Shown here: piece after piece, positions 17,175 to 25,013 of the stretch | Layout: every line of letters starts with the position of its first letter | Numbering within the stretch: the first letter of the stretch is position 1 | Source: an uncultured Collinsella sp. | GTDB taxonomy: Bacteria; Actinomycetota; Coriobacteriia; Coriobacteriales; Coriobacteriaceae | NCBI GenBank assembly: GCA_959604825.1 | Contig: CAUHCN010000009.1 | Span: 1-64,000, forward strand | Direction: 5' to 3' | DNA length: 64,000 nucleotides | Translations under genes and position numbers: made by a program | Notes under the pieces: generated by a model | The model's database searches: none | Told to the model about the DNA's origin: nothing | The model's input: the letters and a program-made list of their open reading frames with translations, nothing else

Positions 17175-17816
17175 ATGGCACTTGAGAAGATCGACATCGA
17201 CACCCTCGACCCGGCGGCGACCATTGTCGTGGCAACGGGCAACGCCCATAAGCTCACCGAGATCGAGGCCATTTTAGGCAAGGTCATGCCCGAGGTTCGC
17301 TTTGTGGCGCTCGGCCAGCTGGGCGATTTTGAGGACCCCGAGGAAAACGGCACGACGTTTTTGGAGAACGCCATCATCAAGGCGCAGGCTGCCGTCGAAG
17401 AGACGGGGCTCATGGCCATCGCCGACGATTCTGGCTTGGTCGTCGACGCGCTTGACGGCGAGCCGGGCGTGTATAGCGCGCGCTATGCGGGCGTGCACGG
17501 AGACGATGCCGCCAACAACGCCAAGCTTCTCGTTAACCTGGAAGGCGTGGCGGACGAGGACCGCACCGCGCGCTTTATGAGCGTCGTTGCGCTTATCGAC
17601 ACGGATGGTCTGGTCACCTATGGCGAAGGCGCCTGCGAGGGCGTTATCGCGCACGAGGGCCGCGGCGATCACGGCTTTGGCTACGACCCGCTGTTCCTGC
17701 CGGTCGACACGCCGGGTAAGACCATGGCCGAGCTGACGGCGGACGAGAAGAACGCCATCAGCCATCGATTCCATGCGCTCGAGCACCTATCCGCCAAACT
17801 GACGGGCGAGGAGTAG
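17175..17816 (+). CDS. rdgB: XTP/dITP pyrophosphatase (RdgB/HAM1)
   Basis: 213 aa. Hydrolyses non-canonical purine NTPs such as dITP and XTP to keep them out of DNA and RNA. Motifs: IVVATGNAHKLTEIEAIL at the N-terminus, ENGTTFLENAIIKA, DDSGLVVDALDGEPGVYSAR, and the C-terminal GFGYDPLFLP plus SHRFHAL (usually SHR..AL). The family usually runs about 195-200 aa, and the small excess is N-terminal. ATG 17175 follows CAAGGAGACC. dtd begins three bases after the stop. Confidence 0.94.
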   Translation: MALEKIDIDTLDPAATIVVATGNAHKLTEIEAILGKVMPEVRFVALGQLGDFEDPEENGTTFLENAIIKAQAAVEETGLMAIADDSGLVVDALDGEPGVYSARYAGVHGDDAANNAKLLVNLEGVADEDRTARFMSVVALIDTDGLVTYGEGACEGVIAHEGRGDHGFGYDPLFLPVDTPGKTMAELTADEKNAISHRFHALEHLSAKLTGEE

Positions 17817-17819
17817 GCC

Positions 17820-18266
17820 GTGCGTGCGGTGGTGCAGCGCGTGCTCAACGCCGGCGTGACGGTCGACGGCGAGTGCGTGGGCAAAATTGGGCGCGGCTAT
17901 CTGGTGCTGCTGGGCGTGGGCCACGGCGACACGCGCGCCGAGGCTGATAAGCTGTGGAGCAAGCTCCGCGGCTTGCGCATTAACGAGGACGAGAACGGCA
18001 AGACCAACCTGGCACTTGCCGATGTCGAAGGCGAGGTACTCGTGGTGTCGCAGTTCACGCTGTTCGCCGATTGCCGTCACGGCCGCCGCCCATCGTTTAC
18101 GGATGCCGGCGCCCCCGATGTCGCCAACGAGCTCTACGAGTACTTCCTGACGCTTGTGCGCGAGGACGTCGAGCACGTAGCGCATGGCATCTTCGGCGCC
18201 GACATGAAGGTCGACCTCGTCAACGACGGTCCATTCACCATCGTTCTGGACACAGACAATCTGTAA
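17820..18266 (+). CDS. dtd: D-aminoacyl-tRNA deacylase
   Basis: 148 aa. Removes D-amino acids (and glycine) mischarged onto tRNA. Begins MRAVVQRV, with [10 protein letters not shown], the catalytic-site segments SQFTLFAD and GRRPSF, and the closing [10 protein letters not shown]. The GTG start lies three bases after the rdgB stop, with GAGGAG inside the end of rdgB as ribosome site, so the two are coupled. D-Glu and D-Ala made for the cell wall are plausible sources of mischarging. Confidence 0.94.
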   Translation: MRAVVQRVLNAGVTVDGECVGKIGRGYLVLLGVGHGDTRAEADKLWSKLRGLRINEDENGKTNLALADVEGEVLVVSQFTLFADCRHGRRPSFTDAGAPDVANELYEYFLTLVREDVEHVAHGIFGADMKVDLVNDGPFTIVLDTDNL

Positions 18267-18299
18267 GTAGTCAATTATGGACGGGGATTTTTTAGCTAC

Positions 18300-18369
18300 T
18301 TGCGCATGGCGGTAGCAGGGTGCTATAGTATTAGAGTTTTGTCTATCTTAGGGGTATTATCCCCTTTTT
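18300..18369 (+). promoter_or_regulatory. Promoter and short leader hairpin of veg
   Basis: Candidate -35 TTGCGC (18300-18305) and -10 TATAGT (18324-18329), spacing 18. The leader then has GGGG-tattat-CCCC followed by TTTTT (18351-18369), a small intrinsic-terminator-like hairpin placed 12 bases before the veg ribosome site. It may act as an attenuator. Confidence 0.5.
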
Positions 18370-18396
18370 GAATTGCACCTTCTGGAGGCCCTGTTC

Positions 18397-18693
18397 ATGG
18401 AAGAGATGGAAGTCAATCACGTCGACGACATCCACGAGAAGCTGACCGATATGGTGGGCGATCGCGTTAAGGTTAAGGCCAACATGGGCCGTACCCGCGT
18501 CGTCGAGCGCATGGGCACCATCAAGAGCGTCCACCCCGCAGTCTTTATCGTCGAGGTTGACGAGCGCCGCGGCCGCAAGTCGCGTCAGTCCTACCAGTAT
18601 ATCGATGTCCTCACCGGGCAGGTCGAGCTGTTCGACCCCGAGAGCGGTGAGCACATCTTTACTCCGCTCGGCAACCAGCTCGAGGAGCACTAA
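18397..18693 (+). CDS. veg: Veg family protein
   Basis: 98 aa. Belongs to the Veg family (DUF1021), small SH3-like barrel proteins known from Bacillus subtilis, where veg also lies just upstream of ispE. There it is abundantly expressed and linked to biofilm formation and sporulation-stage phenotypes. The biochemical role is not established. Motif region RVKVKANMGRTRVVERMGTI and VEVDERRGRKSRQSYQYID. ATG 18397 follows TGGAGG; a longer frame to 18373 lacks a ribosome site. Confidence 0.85.
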   Translation: MEEMEVNHVDDIHEKLTDMVGDRVKVKANMGRTRVVERMGTIKSVHPAVFIVEVDERRGRKSRQSYQYIDVLTGQVELFDPESGEHIFTPLGNQLEEH

Positions 18694-18695
18694 CG

Positions 18696-19592
18696 GTGAC
18701 CGATTGGTCCCTTACCCTTACCGCGCCGGCAAAAATTAACCTCTACCTGGGGGTTCATACCGAGCGTGACGCCCGCGGCTACCACAAGGTCGATTCCCTG
18801 ATGGCAGCCGTCGGCCTTGTCGATACCGTGACGGTCACGCCGGCACAGGTGCTGACCGTCCAGACTATTCCGGCATCCGACTTTCCCATGCAAAAGAATA
18901 CGGCGTATCGTGCGGCCGCTGCTATGGTCGAGCATTATGGTCGCGAAGCCAACGTGTGCGTGACGATCGAAAAGCGTATCCCGCTGTGCGCCGGCCTTGG
19001 CGGCCCCTCGACGGATGCCGCCGCGGTCATTGTTGCCTTGGCCGAGCTGTGGGGTATCGACCGTACCGATTCCGCGCTGGACAACATCGCGCGCGGCATT
19101 GGCGCTGACGTTCCCTTCTTTTTGCATGCCAGCCCAGCATTTTACGTGGGTGGGGGAGACGTGCTGGCCACCGAGTACCCTGCACTACCCGCGACGCCCG
19201 TCGTGCTGGTCAAGCCGCGCGAGGCAAGCGTTTCAACAATTGAAGCCTATCGACGTTTTGATGAGACTCCAGCGCCTGCGGACAAGCCCGGAGCGATCGC
19301 ATCTGCCCTTCGCTCGGGAGACGCAGAGGCGGCCTACGCGCTCGTCCACAACAACCTGGGTGTCATTTCCGCGCAGATGGAGCCGCGGATTCAAACGGTG
19401 CTCGACTGGCTTCGTTCACAGGACGGTACCATTGCCACAAACGTGTGCGGTTCGGGTGCCTGCTCGTTTGCTCTCTGCGATAGCGCCGCCACGGCAGCCA
19501 ATCTTGCGGCGACGGCTCAACAAAACGGCTGGTGGGCTTATGCAACGGAGCTCGTTTCCGACACGGTTCGCATTGAAGCGCCAAAGAAATAA
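18696..19592 (+). CDS. ispE: 4-diphosphocytidyl-2-C-methyl-D-erythritol kinase
   Basis: 298 aa, GHMP kinase of the MEP isoprenoid pathway. APAKINLYLGV near residue 8 and the ATP-loop PLCAGLGGPSTDAAA (the usual form is GLGGGSSDAAA). GADVPFFL and the late GSGACSF complete the pattern. GTG start two bases after veg, with GAGGAG in the end of veg as ribosome site. ispD and ispF lie separately at 33-34 kb. Confidence 0.95.
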   Translation: MTDWSLTLTAPAKINLYLGVHTERDARGYHKVDSLMAAVGLVDTVTVTPAQVLTVQTIPASDFPMQKNTAYRAAAAMVEHYGREANVCVTIEKRIPLCAGLGGPSTDAAAVIVALAELWGIDRTDSALDNIARGIGADVPFFLHASPAFYVGGGDVLATEYPALPATPVVLVKPREASVSTIEAYRRFDETPAPADKPGAIASALRSGDAEAAYALVHNNLGVISAQMEPRIQTVLDWLRSQDGTIATNVCGSGACSFALCDSAATAANLAATAQQNGWWAYATELVSDTVRIEAPKK

Positions 19593-19641
19593 AAATTTCT
19601 CTAGCACGCGGCGAAAATCTTTGTTACTATAGTCGAGCTAA

Positions 19642-19718
19642 CGGGTTGTGGCTCAGTTTGGTAGAGCACTGCGTTCGGGACGCAGGGGTCGCTGGTTCAA
19701 ATCCAGTCAACCCGACCA
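19642..19718 (+). tRNA. tRNA-Pro (CGG)
   Basis: 77 nt. Acceptor CGGGTTG/CAACCCG, anticodon stem CTGCG/CGCAG around loop TTCGGGA (anticodon CGG), T-loop TTCAAAT, encoded CCA (19716-19718). Confidence 0.96.
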
Positions 19719-19729
19719 GAGCATGAGGA

Positions 19730-19757
19730 GGGATCGCTTCTTGCGGTCCCTTTTTTT
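19730..19757 (+). terminator. Terminator after tRNA-Pro
   Basis: GGGATCGC-ttctt-GCGGTCCC followed by seven T. Confidence 0.92.
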
Positions 19758-19765
19758 AGCTATTG

Positions 19766-19794
19766 TTGTGATACCGCGACACCCGCGGTATACT
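19766..19794 (+). promoter_or_regulatory. tatA promoter with embedded palindrome
   Basis: -35 TTGTGA (19766-19771) and -10 TATACT (19789-19794) with an ideal 17-bp spacer. The spacer and part of both boxes form the palindrome ATACCGCG-acacc-CGCGGTAT (19771-19791), so a dimeric regulator bound there would block RNA polymerase. Confidence 0.6.
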
Positions 19795-19830
19795 CATTCG
19801 AGCTTGTCTCGCTGTATTGTGGAGGTCTAC

Positions 19831-20106
19831 ATGTTTGGACTGAGGGCTCCTGAGCTCATCATCATTCTCGTCGTTGTCCTGATTATCTTCGGGCCCAAGA
19901 ACCTGCCGAAGCTCGGCAAGTCCCTCGGCTCTACCGTCAAGAATATCCGCGAGGGTATGGAGGGCGACGATAAGGGCGAAACCAAGCAGGCCGAGGACGT
20001 TGTGGTCGAGGAGTCCAAGGAGGACAAGGAGATCGCAGAGCTCGAGGCCAAGCTCGCTGCTGCTAAGCAAAAGAAGGCAGAGGACAGCGACGCGGACGCA
20101 GAGTAG
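19831..20106 (+). CDS. tatA: Sec-independent protein translocase subunit TatA
   Basis: 91 aa. Membrane pore-forming component of the twin-arginine export system. One transmembrane helix (residues 8-22, [14 protein letters not shown]), the [14 protein letters not shown] hinge/amphipathic motif, and a long acidic and lysine-rich tail. ATG 19831 follows GGAGGT; a longer frame through the tRNA is an artefact. tatC is not adjacent. A twin-arginine lipoprotein is encoded at 52.8-53.8 kb. Confidence 0.92.
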   Translation: MFGLRAPELIIILVVVLIIFGPKNLPKLGKSLGSTVKNIREGMEGDDKGETKQAEDVVVEESKEDKEIAELEAKLAAAKQKKAEDSDADAE

Positions 20107-20131
20107 TCCCATCCCTTTGGGGTGAGCACCT

Positions 20132-20165
20132 GACCGGCTTGCCCGCAGGCTAGCCGGTCTTTTTC
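20132..20165 (+). terminator. Terminator after tatA
   Basis: GACCGGCT (20132-20139) and AGCCGGTC (20152-20159) followed by TTTTT. Confidence 0.88.
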
Positions 20166-20212
20166 GTTTTGTTGACAGTTGATCGTTACATCATAGTTGG
20201 GGAGATATCCGT

Positions 20213-20683
20213 ATGGACGCAAGCCAGATCGTACTGACCGCTGAGGGCCGCCAGAAGCTCGTCGAGGAGCTCGCTTGGCGTGAGGGCGATTACGCCAAGG
20301 AGATCGTCGAGGACATCAAGGAAGCCCGCGCGTTCGGCGACCTTTCGGAGAACTCCGAGTACGACGCCGCCAAGGACAAGCAGGCCCAGAATGCTGCTCG
20401 CATTGCCGAGATTCAGGCCATCCTCGCCAACGCTCAGGTTGCTGCCACCACGGGCGATCTGACCGTCTCCATCGGTTCCACCGTTTCTCTGATCGATCCC
20501 AACGGTGAGGTCATGGAAGTCACGCTCGTCGGTACCACCGAGACCAACTCGCTCGAGCACAAGATTTCCAACGAGTCTCCGGTCGGCCACGCCATCATCG
20601 GTCACGGCGAGGGCGACTCCGTCGAGGTCGTTACGCCTTCCGGCAAGACTCGCGTCTACACCATCGCCAAGATTGCACGCTAG
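20213..20683 (+). CDS. greA: Transcription elongation factor GreA
   Basis: 156 aa, the usual length. Rescues backtracked RNA polymerase by stimulating transcript cleavage. The N-terminal coiled coil has the catalytic acidic tip in FGDLSENSEYDAAKDKQ (D and E near residues 42-46). The C-terminal FKBP-like domain ends SPVGHAIIGHGEGD. A clear -35 box TTGACA is at 20172-20177; the -10 is weak. A GGGGAGA ribosome site precedes the ATG. Confidence 0.95.
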   Translation: MDASQIVLTAEGRQKLVEELAWREGDYAKEIVEDIKEARAFGDLSENSEYDAAKDKQAQNAARIAEIQAILANAQVAATTGDLTVSIGSTVSLIDPNGEVMEVTLVGTTETNSLEHKISNESPVGHAIIGHGEGDSVEVVTPSGKTRVYTIAKIAR

Positions 20684-20711
20684 ACCACGGTCCCGCGTAA
20701 AGGTATGTTTT

Positions 20712-20744
20712 CGCTCCCTGGGACCGAATCCTGGGGAGCGTTTT
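20712..20744 (+). terminator. Terminator after greA
   Basis: CGCTCCC (20712-20718) pairs with GGGAGCG (20734-20740), then TTTT. It lies just before lysS, so some readthrough into lysS is possible. Confidence 0.75.
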
Positions 20745-20762
20745 AGTTTGAGGAGCTAACTT

Positions 20763-22727
20763 ATGGCAGAGAACCAGAACGCCGCAGATCAGGCATCGAC
20801 GCTCAACGACGAGCGCGCCACCCGCCTGGCCAAGCGCGCCGCCCTGTTCGAGGCGGGCCAGAACCCCTATCCCGAGCACTCTGAGCTTGAGGACTACGTT
20901 GCCGATATCGAGGCTAAGTACGCCGAGCTTGCCGATGGCGAGGACACCGAGGACGTCGTGAAGATCGCCGGCCGCGTGGTCGCCAAGCGCGGTCAGGGCA
21001 AGATCATGTTCATCGTCGTGCGCGATGCGACTGCCGAGATTCAGCTGTTCTGCCGCATCAACGACATGGACGAGGCTGCCTGGAATACGCTCAAGTCCCT
21101 CGACCTGGGCGACATCTTGGGCGTGACCGGCGTGGTTGTGCGCACCCAGCGCGGCCAGCTTTCCGTTGCCCCTAAGAGCGCGACCCTGCTTTCCAAGGCC
21201 GTTCGTCCGCTGCCCGAGAAGTTCCACGGTCTTTCCGACAAGGAGACCCGCTATCGCCAGCGCTATGTCGACCTGATCGCCAACGACGACGTTCGCGAGA
21301 CCTTCCGTAAGCGTTCGCAGATTCTCTCCACCTTCCGTCGCTTTATGGAGTCCGACGGCTACATGGAGGTCGAGACCCCCATCCTGCAGACCATCCAGGG
21401 TGGTGCCACGGCCAAGCCGTTCATTACCCACTTCAACGCGCTCGATCAGGAGTGCTACCTGCGTATTGCCACCGAGCTGCACCTCAAGCGCTGCATCGTC
21501 GGTGGTTTTGAGCGCGTGTTCGAGATCGGCCGCATCTTCCGTAACGAGGGCATGGACCTTACCCACAACCCCGAGTTCACCACGATGGAGGCCTACCGTG
21601 CCTTCTCCGACCTCGAGGGCATGAAGGCGCTCGCCCAGGGTGTCATTAAGGCGGCTAACAAGGCCATCGGCAACCCCGAGGTCATCGAGTACCAGGGCCA
21701 GACCATCGACCTTTCTGGTGAGTGGGCCAGCCGTCCCATGACCGACATCGTCTCCGACGTGCTCGGCAAGCAGGTCACCATCGACACGCCGGTCGAGGAG
21801 CTTGCTGCCGCCGCGCGCGAGAAGGGCCTGGAGATTAAGCCCGAGTGGACCGCCGGCAAGATTATCGCCGAGATTTACGATGAGCTGGGCGAGGACACCA
21901 TCGTCAACCCCACGTTCGTGTGCGATTACCCCATCGAGGTCAGCCCGCTTGCCAAGCGCTTTGAGGACGACCCGCGTCTGACGCACCGCTTTGAGCTGGT
22001 TATTGCCGGTCACGAGTACGCCAACGCGTTCTCCGAGCTCAACGACCCGGTCGACCAGGCTGAGCGCTTTGCTGCCCAGATGGCCGAGAAGGCCGGCGGC
22101 GACGACGAGGCCATGGAGTATGACGAGGACTACGTGCGCGCCCTCGAGTACGGTATGCCTCCCGCGGGCGGCATCGGCATCGGCATCGACCGCGTGGTCA
22201 TGCTGCTCACCAACCAGGCTTCCATCCGCGACGTGCTGCTGTTCCCGCACATGAAGCCCGAGAAGGGTTTCCAGTCCGGTGCCGCTGCCGCCAAGGCTGC
22301 CGAGGCCGGCAACGCCGCGAGCCCCTTCGTCAAGCCGCTCAAGCCCACGGTTGATTATTCCAAGATTGCCGTCGAGCCGCTGTTTGAGGAGTTCGTCGAC
22401 TTTGATACCTTCTCCAAGAGCGACTTCCGCGCCGTGAAGGTCAAGGCATGCGAGGCCGTCAAGAAGTCCAAGAAGCTGCTGAACTTTACGCTCGACGACG
22501 GCACCGGCACCGACCGTACCATCCTCTCCGGCATTCACGGTTATTATGAGCCCGAGGACCTGGTCGGCAAGACCTTGCTCGCCATCACCAATCTGCCGCC
22601 GCGCAAGATGATGGGCATTCCCAGCTGCGGCATGCTCATCAGTGCCGTCCACGAGGAGGAGGGCGAGGAGCGCCTTAACCTGATTCAGCTCGACGCTTCT
22701 ATTCCCGCCGGCGCAAAGATGTACTAG
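20763..22727 (+). CDS. lysS: Lysyl-tRNA synthetase (class II) with C-terminal tRNA-binding domain
   Basis: 654 aa, about 150 longer than ordinary bacterial LysRS. The N-terminal OB fold is followed by the class II core: motif 2 region RIATELHLKRCIVGGFERVFEIGRIFRNEG (residues about 237-266) and motif 3 GGIGIGIDRVVML. After an Ala-rich linker (about 505-546), a second OB-fold domain of the Trbp111/EMAP-II type fills residues 547-654 (FDTFSKSDFRAVKVKACE, LPPRKMMGIPSCGM). That domain normally sits on MetRS and binds tRNA non-specifically. The extra domain should raise tRNA affinity (inference). Confidence 0.94.
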   Translation: MAENQNAADQASTLNDERATRLAKRAALFEAGQNPYPEHSELEDYVADIEAKYAELADGEDTEDVVKIAGRVVAKRGQGKIMFIVVRDATAEIQLFCRINDMDEAAWNTLKSLDLGDILGVTGVVVRTQRGQLSVAPKSATLLSKAVRPLPEKFHGLSDKETRYRQRYVDLIANDDVRETFRKRSQILSTFRRFMESDGYMEVETPILQTIQGGATAKPFITHFNALDQECYLRIATELHLKRCIVGGFERVFEIGRIFRNEGMDLTHNPEFTTMEAYRAFSDLEGMKALAQGVIKAANKAIGNPEVIEYQGQTIDLSGEWASRPMTDIVSDVLGKQVTIDTPVEELAAAAREKGLEIKPEWTAGKIIAEIYDELGEDTIVNPTFVCDYPIEVSPLAKRFEDDPRLTHRFELVIAGHEYANAFSELNDPVDQAERFAAQMAEKAGGDDEAMEYDEDYVRALEYGMPPAGGIGIGIDRVVMLLTNQASIRDVLLFPHMKPEKGFQSGAAAAKAAEAGNAASPFVKPLKPTVDYSKIAVEPLFEEFVDFDTFSKSDFRAVKVKACEAVKKSKKLLNFTLDDGTGTDRTILSGIHGYYEPEDLVGKTLLAITNLPPRKMMGIPSCGMLISAVHEEEGEERLNLIQLDASIPAGAKMY

Positions 22728-22729
22728 GG

Positions 22730-22759
22730 GGTTACGGCGTTTTACCAAACGCCGTAACC
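22730..22759 (+). terminator. Perfect hairpin after lysS
   Basis: GGTTACGGCGTTT-tacc/AAACGCCGTAACC, a 13-bp stem starting three bases after the lysS stop. No U-run follows. Confidence 0.55.
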
Positions 22760-22771
22760 GCTCGACGCTGC

Positions 22772-22870
22772 GCGGGCCGCATTTGGACAATCTGACGTTC
22801 AACTTCAAGGGCGCGACCAGAAGGTCAGCGCCCTTTCGTTTCACGTCACCTTGTCTCAAATGCGGCCCGC
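22772..22870. repeat. Nested inverted repeat
   Basis: Outer arms GCGGGCCGCATTTG (22772-22785) and CAAATGCGGCCCGC (22857-22870) are exact complements. An inner hairpin AAGGGCGC/GCGCCCTT (22807-22835) ends in TTTCG and could itself terminate lysS transcription. Confidence 0.65.
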
Positions 22871-22974
22871 TCGCTGACTAATGCTCAACCTGCGGCGCCA
22901 TTTTGCTTGAAGGCACCTTGCTCGCTCTGGCGGGCTTTCGCTGTCCGTCCTCTATCTGCGGTGTTGCCCTGGTT

Positions 22975-23019
22975 GGCACTTAGGGACGTTCCTTTTCTGC
23001 CGGCACTTGGGGACAGTCC
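22975..23019. repeat. Tandem GGCACTT-GGGAC phrase
   Basis: GGCACTTAGGGACGTTCC (22975-22992) is followed by GGCACTTGGGGACAGTCC (23002-23019). The GGGGACAG core echoes the loop of the stop-abutting hairpins elsewhere in the window. The rest of 22871-23146 contains no gene I can support. Confidence 0.4.
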
Positions 23020-23146
23020 TAGTCGTTGGGGATCTACCGACGCATTGGGGGTTTGCGCCTTCTATGCATGACAGTCGTCTCTTTTATGTTTCCTTTAGCC
23101 GTTGCTGCCTAGGATGGGGGTTAGTCGGTAGGAAGGGAGCGTCTAT

Positions 23147-24715
23147 ATGGACGACGCGAGCGAGCGTGCAATCGAAGAGGACATGCTCGATCAGTTCAAT
23201 TACTTTGACGATGAGGATGAGGAGCTAATCGATCGTCGCGAGCCGGCATCGCTTGATTCCTTTGATCTGGTCGATGAAGAGACTGATGAGGTTGAGGACG
23301 AATCAACGGAGCCCCCACAGTCTTCGCGCCTTGACTCGCTGCTTTCGAGAGCCCCCATGCACCACGGTGTTCGTGCCGGCGCACTCCATATGAAAACTGA
23401 CTGGCACCAGATCGTGACGGCAGGCGATGAGCTTGCCGTCGATGCGCCGCTCACCGATAAGTCATCCATCATCTGCCGCACCGGTATGCTTATGCTCGCG
23501 AGCGGAACGGGTGCCTGGCGTGTACGCGATACCATGAATCGCGTCGCCGCCGTACTCGGTGTCACCGTCCACGTTGACTTAAGTCTTCTGTCGTTTGAGT
23601 GCACCTGCATCGAAGATGGCCACTGCTTTAACGAGGTTGTCAGCCTGCCCACAACGGGAGTCAATACCCATCGCATTTGGATGATGGAGAGCTTCCTAAA
23701 GGAAATCGAGACGTATGGGCGCCGGTTTACCGTGCACGAATACCACGAGATGCTCAAGACCGTTGAGAGTTCAAAACCCGATTACTCTCCCTGGCAACAG
23801 GGCCTTGCGGCAGCTTGTGCTTGCGGCGCCTTCGTCTTTTTGCTCGGCGGCGGCCCTATCGAGATGGCCTGCGCATTCGTAGGTGCTGGTGTTGGCAACT
23901 TTGCTCGCTCTCATATTCTCAAGCAGGGTCTTGGCCAGTTTAGCGCGCTGACGATTGGCGTTGCGCTCGCTTGCGTTTCGTATCTGCTGGCATTGCTCGG
24001 CCTTGGCCAGGTCGTACCGGGGGCAATGTCGCACCAAGAAGGCTATATCGGCGCCATGCTCTTTGTGATTCCCGGCTTTCCCCTCATTACGGCAGGCCTC
24101 GACATCGCTAAGCTCGATATGCGAAGCGGCATTGAGCGTCTTTCGTATGCCGTGTCGATTATTGTGATGGCGACCCTTGTGGGCTGGATGGTTGCCGAGT
24201 GTGTGGGGCTGGCGCCGGATGACTTCGCCCCGCTCGGCCTCTCACCGTTGGCTCTTACGCTCTTGCGCATACTGATGAGCTTTATCGGCGTATTTGGCTT
24301 CTCGGTTATGTTCAACAGCCCGGTAAAGATGGCAGCAGCGGCAGGGCTCATCGGCGCCGTGTCTAATACCTTGCGCCTTACGCTCGTCGATGCGCCGACG
24401 CTGCTTCCCTTCTTGGGCCTGAGTGCGGGCATGCCTCCCGAGGCAGCAGCGTTTATCGGTGCGCTGGTATCGGGCCTGCTTGCGAGCTTAGCCGAAATCA
24501 AGCTCACCTACCCACGTATCGCCCTCACGGTGCCATCGATTGTCATTATGGTGCCGGGCTTGTATCTGTATCGCTCGATGTATTACATGTGCACCTTCGA
24601 CACGGTCAATATGCTCGGCTGGTTTGTGCGTGCAGTGCTCATTGTGGCGTTTCTGCCCGTTGGCCTGGGTGTGGCGAGAACCCTCACCGACCCCCGCTGG
24701 CGCCACACCAGCTAA
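23147..24715 (+). CDS. ThrE-family threonine/serine exporter
   Basis: 522 aa membrane protein combining both halves of the ThrE family: the N-terminal domain (about residues 85-330: RTGMLMLASGTGAWRVRD, then helices) and the ThrE_2 domain (about 350-515). Roughly ten hydrophobic helices. A strikingly acidic segment of about 80 residues comes first (DQFNYFDDEDEELIDRRE). In Corynebacterium ThrE exports threonine and serine by proton-motive force, and the substrate here is inferred from family only. The ribosome site is GGAAGGGAG. In many bacteria the halves are separate genes. Confidence 0.85.
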   Translation: MDDASERAIEEDMLDQFNYFDDEDEELIDRREPASLDSFDLVDEETDEVEDESTEPPQSSRLDSLLSRAPMHHGVRAGALHMKTDWHQIVTAGDELAVDAPLTDKSSIICRTGMLMLASGTGAWRVRDTMNRVAAVLGVTVHVDLSLLSFECTCIEDGHCFNEVVSLPTTGVNTHRIWMMESFLKEIETYGRRFTVHEYHEMLKTVESSKPDYSPWQQGLAAACACGAFVFLLGGGPIEMACAFVGAGVGNFARSHILKQGLGQFSALTIGVALACVSYLLALLGLGQVVPGAMSHQEGYIGAMLFVIPGFPLITAGLDIAKLDMRSGIERLSYAVSIIVMATLVGWMVAECVGLAPDDFAPLGLSPLALTLLRILMSFIGVFGFSVMFNSPVKMAAAAGLIGAVSNTLRLTLVDAPTLLPFLGLSAGMPPEAAAFIGALVSGLLASLAEIKLTYPRIALTVPSIVIMVPGLYLYRSMYYMCTFDTVNMLGWFVRAVLIVAFLPVGLGVARTLTDPRWRHTS

Positions 24716-24749
24716 TTGGTGCAAATGAAACTGATCCGCAAAACATGAA

Positions 24750-24807
24750 CGTGGATAATCTCCCGTTTTTGGCCTGTTTACGGGCTCAAAACGGGAGATT
24801 ATCCACG
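24750..24807. repeat. CGTGGATAATCTCCC inverted repeat, copy 1
   Basis: CGTGGATAATCTCCCGTTTT (24750-24769) and its exact complement AAAACGGGAGATTATCCACG (24788-24807), loop 18 nt. A partial extra copy, GAAAATCCACGCTCG, follows at 24826-24840. The same phrase recurs at 38419-38562. Confidence 0.8.
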
Positions 24808-24950
24808 CTCGTGGAATGGGTGTCCGAAAATCCACGCTCGTTGGGCCGATGCAGAGGCACCTGGCAATTCCTTTTTTGTAGACGTTGTCGCGCGGCTACG
24901 GGCAGGAAAGGTCCCAACGGTTAACATATACTCCATATGGGTAAAGAGAC

Positions 24951-24977
24951 CAAAGCGCTGCCGCGGGCGGCGCTTTG
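24951..24977 (+). promoter_or_regulatory. Hairpin in the clpC leader
   Basis: CAAAGCGC (24951-24958) pairs with GCGCTTTG (24970-24977), just ahead of a gaaaaaac run. A possible -10 TATACT is at 24927-24932. No CtsR or HspR box is visible. The hairpin may be an attenuator or a terminator for upstream readthrough. Confidence 0.4.
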
Positions 24978-25013
24978 CGTTTGAAAAAACTAGCTCGTCT
25001 AAGAGGAACTAGC

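Noticed and set aside
20631..22859. Long minus-strand frames opposite lysS, clpC, tuf and other genes
   Set aside because: Typical GC-rich antisense shadows; the plus-strand proteins are unmistakable families.
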